From Babesia bovis T2Bo (Eukaryota > Apicomplexa > Aconoidasida > Piroplasmida > Babesiidae), in assembly GCF_000165395.2 (NCBI RefSeq), contig NC_010575.1:1907001-1971000 (forward strand): a stretch of DNA of 64,000 bases. The letters run 5' to 3'. The notes beneath the pieces are model-generated. The model was not told where the DNA came from and searched no databases. It saw nothing but the letters and a program-made list of their open reading frames with translations. This document shows, piece by piece, positions 60,301 to 64,000 of this stretch. A program made the translations under genes and the position numbers. Positions within the stretch are counted from its first letter, which is position 1. The number at the start of each line of letters is the position of its first letter.

Positions 60301-61572
60301 CTGTGTATGTAACACAGACCTATGTAGTAGTTGATGCCGATGTGCTGTCGGTTACCAAGGGTCGTCATAAAGTCCACGTTGCCTTGGAAGCCATGGGCAA
60401 GAGTGATTCGCGCTTCAGGAATATCCCATTTTATGTAGGTATTATTGCGTAGTGTAATATCCTGTAGATCGATGAGGAGTACGTCGCTCAGATACAGCTA
60501 TCCACTGATTGCTACATTCGGTACAAGAATTACGTTGACGCAACCTACGAGAACTGCACTGAGAGTCTACGTGCACTTGAGTACCTACCCGGTGCTGTTG
60601 AGATGTTTATGCGATAGTGGGTTATATGTGTACGTAATACATGCTACAGCTTCTTCAAGACGGTGGCCTTGGACCCGTTATGGAAAACGTTATCTGAATT
60701 CTATGACTACGACATGGATGATGACAACTCCGGCACTATAACCTCTGAGCCCGTGGAACTACTGGATCGTGACAACTCGGAACTAAAGAAGCAATTAGAG
60801 TGCCACGTGGTCAGGGACTGGCTGCAACCGGGCTCCTTCTTCTCCAAGATGTACGAGCTCCTCGAGGATGACGATAGCTTCTTGACTACATTCGACAGCC
60901 AGGGTACCTTCGGTCGTCTGGAGTTCCCTAAGTTACCTGGTAGTACTATAGCAAATTCCAGTACATGGCGCCTGGAAACTGTTAAAATGGTATCCCACGT
61001 CCTGCGCATAGACCGGGCAGTAGATTGGAATGACTTGTCCAAGGTAACTGCTTTCGACGAAAAGCGCTTCTTGATGTTCACCCTTGCGGGTGATAGTGAA
61101 TATTCAGTTGGCGAGTGGTACCCGCCAATACAGCGCTTAGAGCTTTCTTCGGTATGCTGCCGTCATTGTTCCATGGTTTTCAACTTGGAAGTGGTATCCA
61201 CATTTATATCCGATGAGCTTGAATCTGGTGAAGTCGATCATTACTGGTAGGTCTCTCTATGTACAATATACACTACATAGGCGATGTGAGCTATGCTCAT
61301 CACGTTTGGATAACCGTGACGTCGAGGTGTCTCTAATCCGGTTTTTGGAAAATCTATTCTGTGCGTATCAGTCCCAGGATCTCGTTTGTCGTGACTGCAA
61401 GTCGATTAAGCAGCTGCACTTATCTCGGATGTGTACCTGTGGAGGCCAGTTTGTGCCGCGGCTCATTGATCAACGGTGGCATGACAGTTTCAGCGTAATG
61501 TCACAGCTGGCTAAAGCCGCCGATATGTTGCATCTCCAGGAGGTACTTCTAGCGTATAACGACATGTGGTAA
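54329..61572 (+). CDS. POL2: DNA polymerase epsilon catalytic subunit
   Basis: Leading-strand replicative polymerase with 3'-5' proofreading. Seven exons: 54329-59463, 59499-59679, 59715-60197, 60231-60434, 60468-60616, 60650-61246 and 61281-61572; 2346 aa. Seen: Exo I FAWDIECYK near residue 295, Exo II TYNGDVFDFPYV, Exo III YSVSDAVATYYLY; polymerase motif A DVGAMYPNIIISQR near 681; motif C ELDTDGIW near 940 (epsilon has DTDG); KKRYVVFN; the inactive second half; and C-terminal CysA (CCRHC) and CysB (CELC...CRDC...CTCGG), the latter normally carrying an Fe-S cluster or zinc. Introns occur only in the C-terminal half. Confidence 0.97.
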
Positions 61573-61659
61573 TGCTGCCACGCATAACTCATTTAATGAA
61601 GTTAGATATTAGGAATACAGTTCCTTTAAATGGCGATATGAATGCGATATATAATGGAG

Positions 61660-62334
61660 TCACAGTTCTGTGCTACCGTGCCCCTCCATCAGCGCTTGGT
61701 AGTCCATTGGAAACTGAATAGTGTTATGCAACAGTCACATAACCTACCATGGCGTGAATGGGCTCCATAGCAGCAGCTACAATTTCCCTGAACATAGTGA
61801 AGATGACGGTATGGGACAATATTCTCCAATGAGTACAAATATCACCCATGTGCCACCTACCTTATCTTTGCTTTATGCAGTGACAGCAGTCGCTGCTCGG
61901 CATCAACAAAGTCTTCGTTGGAAGCACGGCGTTCAGCGTCTTCCATCATCATTATGCCATCTAGAGGGAATGATTCAACGCAATTAATCATTACCTAACG
62001 ACCGAAGTGTTTCGTCTACATCTTGCTCAGGTGGCTACAAGGGGATTACTCTTGTACCTGAAAAAACTTACATGTATCTTTATAGCGAAATCCGCAGTGT
62101 CCTGGATACCACTCATAACGGAGTTCCGCATGCTCTGTGCAGTTGTTATAAAAGCAAAATGGTAATCACAGCGCCATGGAACTAACGAAGTGTACAATAA
62201 AGTCACTAATCTAGAATGTGTACACATACCGGGCCAAAAGGTGTTAGCTTGTTCTTGGTGGCAAGTCCGTGAGCTGAGCCAACACAAACTGCCGTGGACA
62301 GTATTATAGCATTACATAGCTGCATTAAATCCAT
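61660..62334 (-). CDS. small secreted helical protein, family not recognised
   Basis: Six exons: 62334-62230, 62134-62072, 62025-61995, 61960-61861, 61787-61748 and 61713-61660; introns of 95, 46, 34, 73 and 34 nt; 130 aa and all frames close. Seen: an N-terminal signal peptide (LCNAIILSTAVCVGSAHG), then charged, amphipathic helices without further cysteines (SVMSGIQDTADFAIKIHQD, AEQRLLSLHKAKIREIVAA). I do not recognise it. It is convergent with POL2 (87 bp) and starts 123 bp from the divergent CPW-WPC gene, so the two may share regulatory sequence. The second intron acceptor (CCTGAG) was picked for frame only. Confidence 0.68.
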
Positions 62335-62457
62335 GTTATAATATAATGTGTAAAGTAATTATTAAGTTTTACGTCCCCATACCCTGTGTGTAACGACATC
62401 AAGGTAAATTACCCTGGAGTTAGATATGGATTCACTATAAACCCAGTGTCTACGGAT

Positions 62458-63437
62458 ATGCGGATATATGCATTGGCCGTAGGCATCGCCTATGTGTGCT
62501 GTTCTACCGTTAACTGTGTGAATAACGACCCGGAGCCCGAGACTCCAGCTGAGGCTATCACATCGTAGGTCAAGAGTGTAACCATATAATTGCCACCTAG
62601 CGATGTAAAGGAACTGTCTGAGCAAGTTGATGAAGTAATTGAATCCAATGAAGAAGATGAAAGTTCAGATGATAAGGACAGGGAAACCCCTGTAGAAGAG
62701 GTATGTATCCATGAGTAATGTACACATTTTACAGAAACCACGCAAGTTTGAACGATTATACAAAAATGCACTGAATGAGGTTGGTTCTCAGTAGTAGTTC
62801 TAACTCTTCCAGGCCATGGAAGAGGGGAAGGAGGAGTACAAGAAGTTTGAACGCAGTGCCATAGAGGATTTAGGTACGTGACTTTCAGTGAACATAACAT
62901 TCCCTAGACATTGTTGAGATAGCATCAGAGCATTTGAAACGTTACTGGTACACCGGTCAGTGTAGAAGAAACTATAATAGGCCATGTCCTAATGGGTGGT
63001 TACTTGACAACGAAGCTTCTATTTGCGTTGCACCCGTGGATTACCAAGGTCCTTGTGAGAAGAGGAAGGATTTCAGCTATATGGATGAGCCTGCAAGGAT
63101 CCAATACGCCATCAGATGCCACGTCAGCTGGCCGTGTGTCAATGACCCTCCCATAGATGAGAGTGCTACATGTCCTTTGGAGTGGACCAAGTTAACTGGG
63201 ACCGTTTGCATCGCACCTGCCAGTTACGACGGTATATGCCCGCCTATCGCATCTTTCCATGGTTACAGTATCAAGGAAAAAATGGAATATGAACGTCTAT
63301 GCAACCTGAAGTGGCCTAGACGCATATCACAGAGTGACCTTTTGGTAAAGTCCAAAAGGCCACATATGGGTGCTACTCAGCATCCAAGCTCTATGAGCGG
63401 TGCCATTGACGAAACTGGTACCATGGTACCTCTATAA
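62458..63437 (+). CDS. CPW-WPC family protein
   Basis: Surface protein of a family expressed on ookinetes and other zoite or kinete stages. Exons 62458-62564, 62601-62700, 62735-62779, 62813-62873 and 62908-63437 with 33-36 nt introns give 280 aa. Seen: a short signal peptide (IYALAVGIAYVCCSTVNC), an acidic linker (DEVIESNEEDESS), then two CPW-WPC modules: NYNRPCPNGW with VAPVDYQGPC and CHVSWPC; and CPLEWTKL with IAPASYDGICPP and CNLKWP. The C terminus is basic and polar, without TM or GPI features. The 3' end is 39 bp from the stop of the convergent gene. Confidence 0.9.
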
Positions 63438-63476
63438 TTAAATATTGTTGCGATATGTCTTAAGGACTCCACATGG

Positions 63477-63977
63477 TTACACTTCAGTTTCCTCGGGGGT
63501 CTCTTGAGTCTCAAACTCCGCAGGCAGCTCGTAATTCTCTATGAAGTTCAAGTCAGCCTCCGTCATCTGTGCGTTGTCCAGCAATAACTGCCGCAGCTTG
63601 CGCTGGCGCCTTACACTCATTGATTCCCCTAATATGTGTCATATAAACCTGAACCACATACCCGGCAGCATGGTGAATATGGAGTACCCAGTGACTAGCA
63701 ATATAAGTATATTAGTAATGAAGCTCCCGGGATCATCCTTGTAGCTTACAAACCACTTCCCCCTTTTATAGGGTCCCACTTTAAGGTTAACCCTGGGCTG
63801 GGCTCCTATAACTCGACTTTTCCATTCAATGAACTCCTTGTCTTGCTCGATTGACCCCGAGTCTTGTTTACCAGATTGCGTTGAAAAACGCCTGGAAGGC
63901 AACCATATTCCAGTGATGTGTCCATAACATGGGTTACAAGATCCATTTAGAGAGAGCTTTGTCCTGGAATCGTTCAT
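63477..63977 (-). CDS. small single-TM protein, possibly mitochondrial
   Basis: Exons 63977-63662 and 63628-63477 with a 33-nt intron give 155 aa. Seen: an Arg/Ser-containing N terminus (WLPSRRFSTQSGKQ) that could be a mitochondrial presequence; a TM segment at about residues 87-105 (ITNILILLVTGYSIFTML); then a short basic helix (SVRRQRKLRQLLLDN) and acidic tail. I do not recognise a family. It might be a small respiratory-complex or import subunit, which is a guess from shape. An upstream ATG at 63982 is followed by a stop. The window ends 23 bp upstream. Confidence 0.65.
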
Positions 63978-64000
63978 TCCATGGTAGATGTGACTATTGT

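Noticed and set aside
1..64000. tRNA, rRNA, CRISPR, transposons
   Set aside because: No B-box-like arms, long repeats, transposase or spacer arrays noticed on reading; a full scan with dedicated tools was not possible.

Overview
This window is nuclear DNA of an apicomplexan parasite, most likely a piroplasmid of the Babesia sensu stricto type. The basis is: an ApiAP2 factor with an ACDC domain; LCCL (CCp3/LAP1) and CPW-WPC surface proteins, families I know only from Apicomplexa and close relatives; apicoplast-type proteins with bipartite leaders; dense gene packing; and many very short introns, mostly 33-38 nt with GTAAG/GTATG-like donors. Species is inferred, not proven. I reassembled exons by hand from splice sites, frame continuity and family similarity. 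Where all exon lengths summed to an open frame I give the spliced length.

Layout. 1-4.1 kb: RTEL1-type helicase (+), tail to tail with a one-TM acidic-tail protein (-). 5-9.7 kb: ataxin-2 homologue (-), Era GTPase (+), Cbp3/UQCC1 complex III chaperone (-, six small exons). 9.7-17 kb, all minus: ApiAP2 factor, divergent CDK-like kinase, Trm112, PRP38 splicing factor. 17.7-19.7 kb: Qc-SNARE (+) convergent with fibrillarin (-). 19.9-26 kb, minus: CCp3/LAP1 multidomain surface protein and RlmN radical-SAM methyltransferase. 26.8-29.8 kb, plus: a six-TM protein and a secreted protein, both unrecognised, followed by 1.3 kb of AT-rich sequence without a convincing gene. 31.1-43.5 kb, all minus: Vps29, ClpC, PPR protein with an apparent frameshift, MIP18/CIAO2, DMT transporter, COQ5, UFSP2. 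43.9-49.2 kb: RlmL-like methyltransferase (+), MINDY-3/4 deubiquitinase (-), WDR12/Ytm1 (-). 49.6-61.6 kb, plus: SET2-like histone methyltransferase and DNA polymerase epsilon catalytic subunit. 61.6-64 kb: small secreted protein (-), CPW-WPC protein (+), small TM protein (-).

Themes. Ribosome and RNA methylation recur (fibrillarin, RlmN, RlmL-like, Trm112, Era, WDR12). Organelle maintenance is represented by ClpC, the PPR protein, Era, Cbp3, COQ5 and probably RlmN. Ubiquitin-like control is represented by UFSP2 and a UIM-bearing MINDY enzyme. Two families linked to sexual or vector stages (CCp3, CPW-WPC) are present. I saw no tRNA, rRNA, transposon or CRISPR array. Many ORFs in other frames are shadows of these genes. 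No clearly new system was found. The strongest leads are the PPR frameshift, the stop-free 36-nt introns in the splicing-factor gene, the two unrecognised genes at 26.8-29.8 kb, and the head-to-head secreted/CPW-WPC pair.
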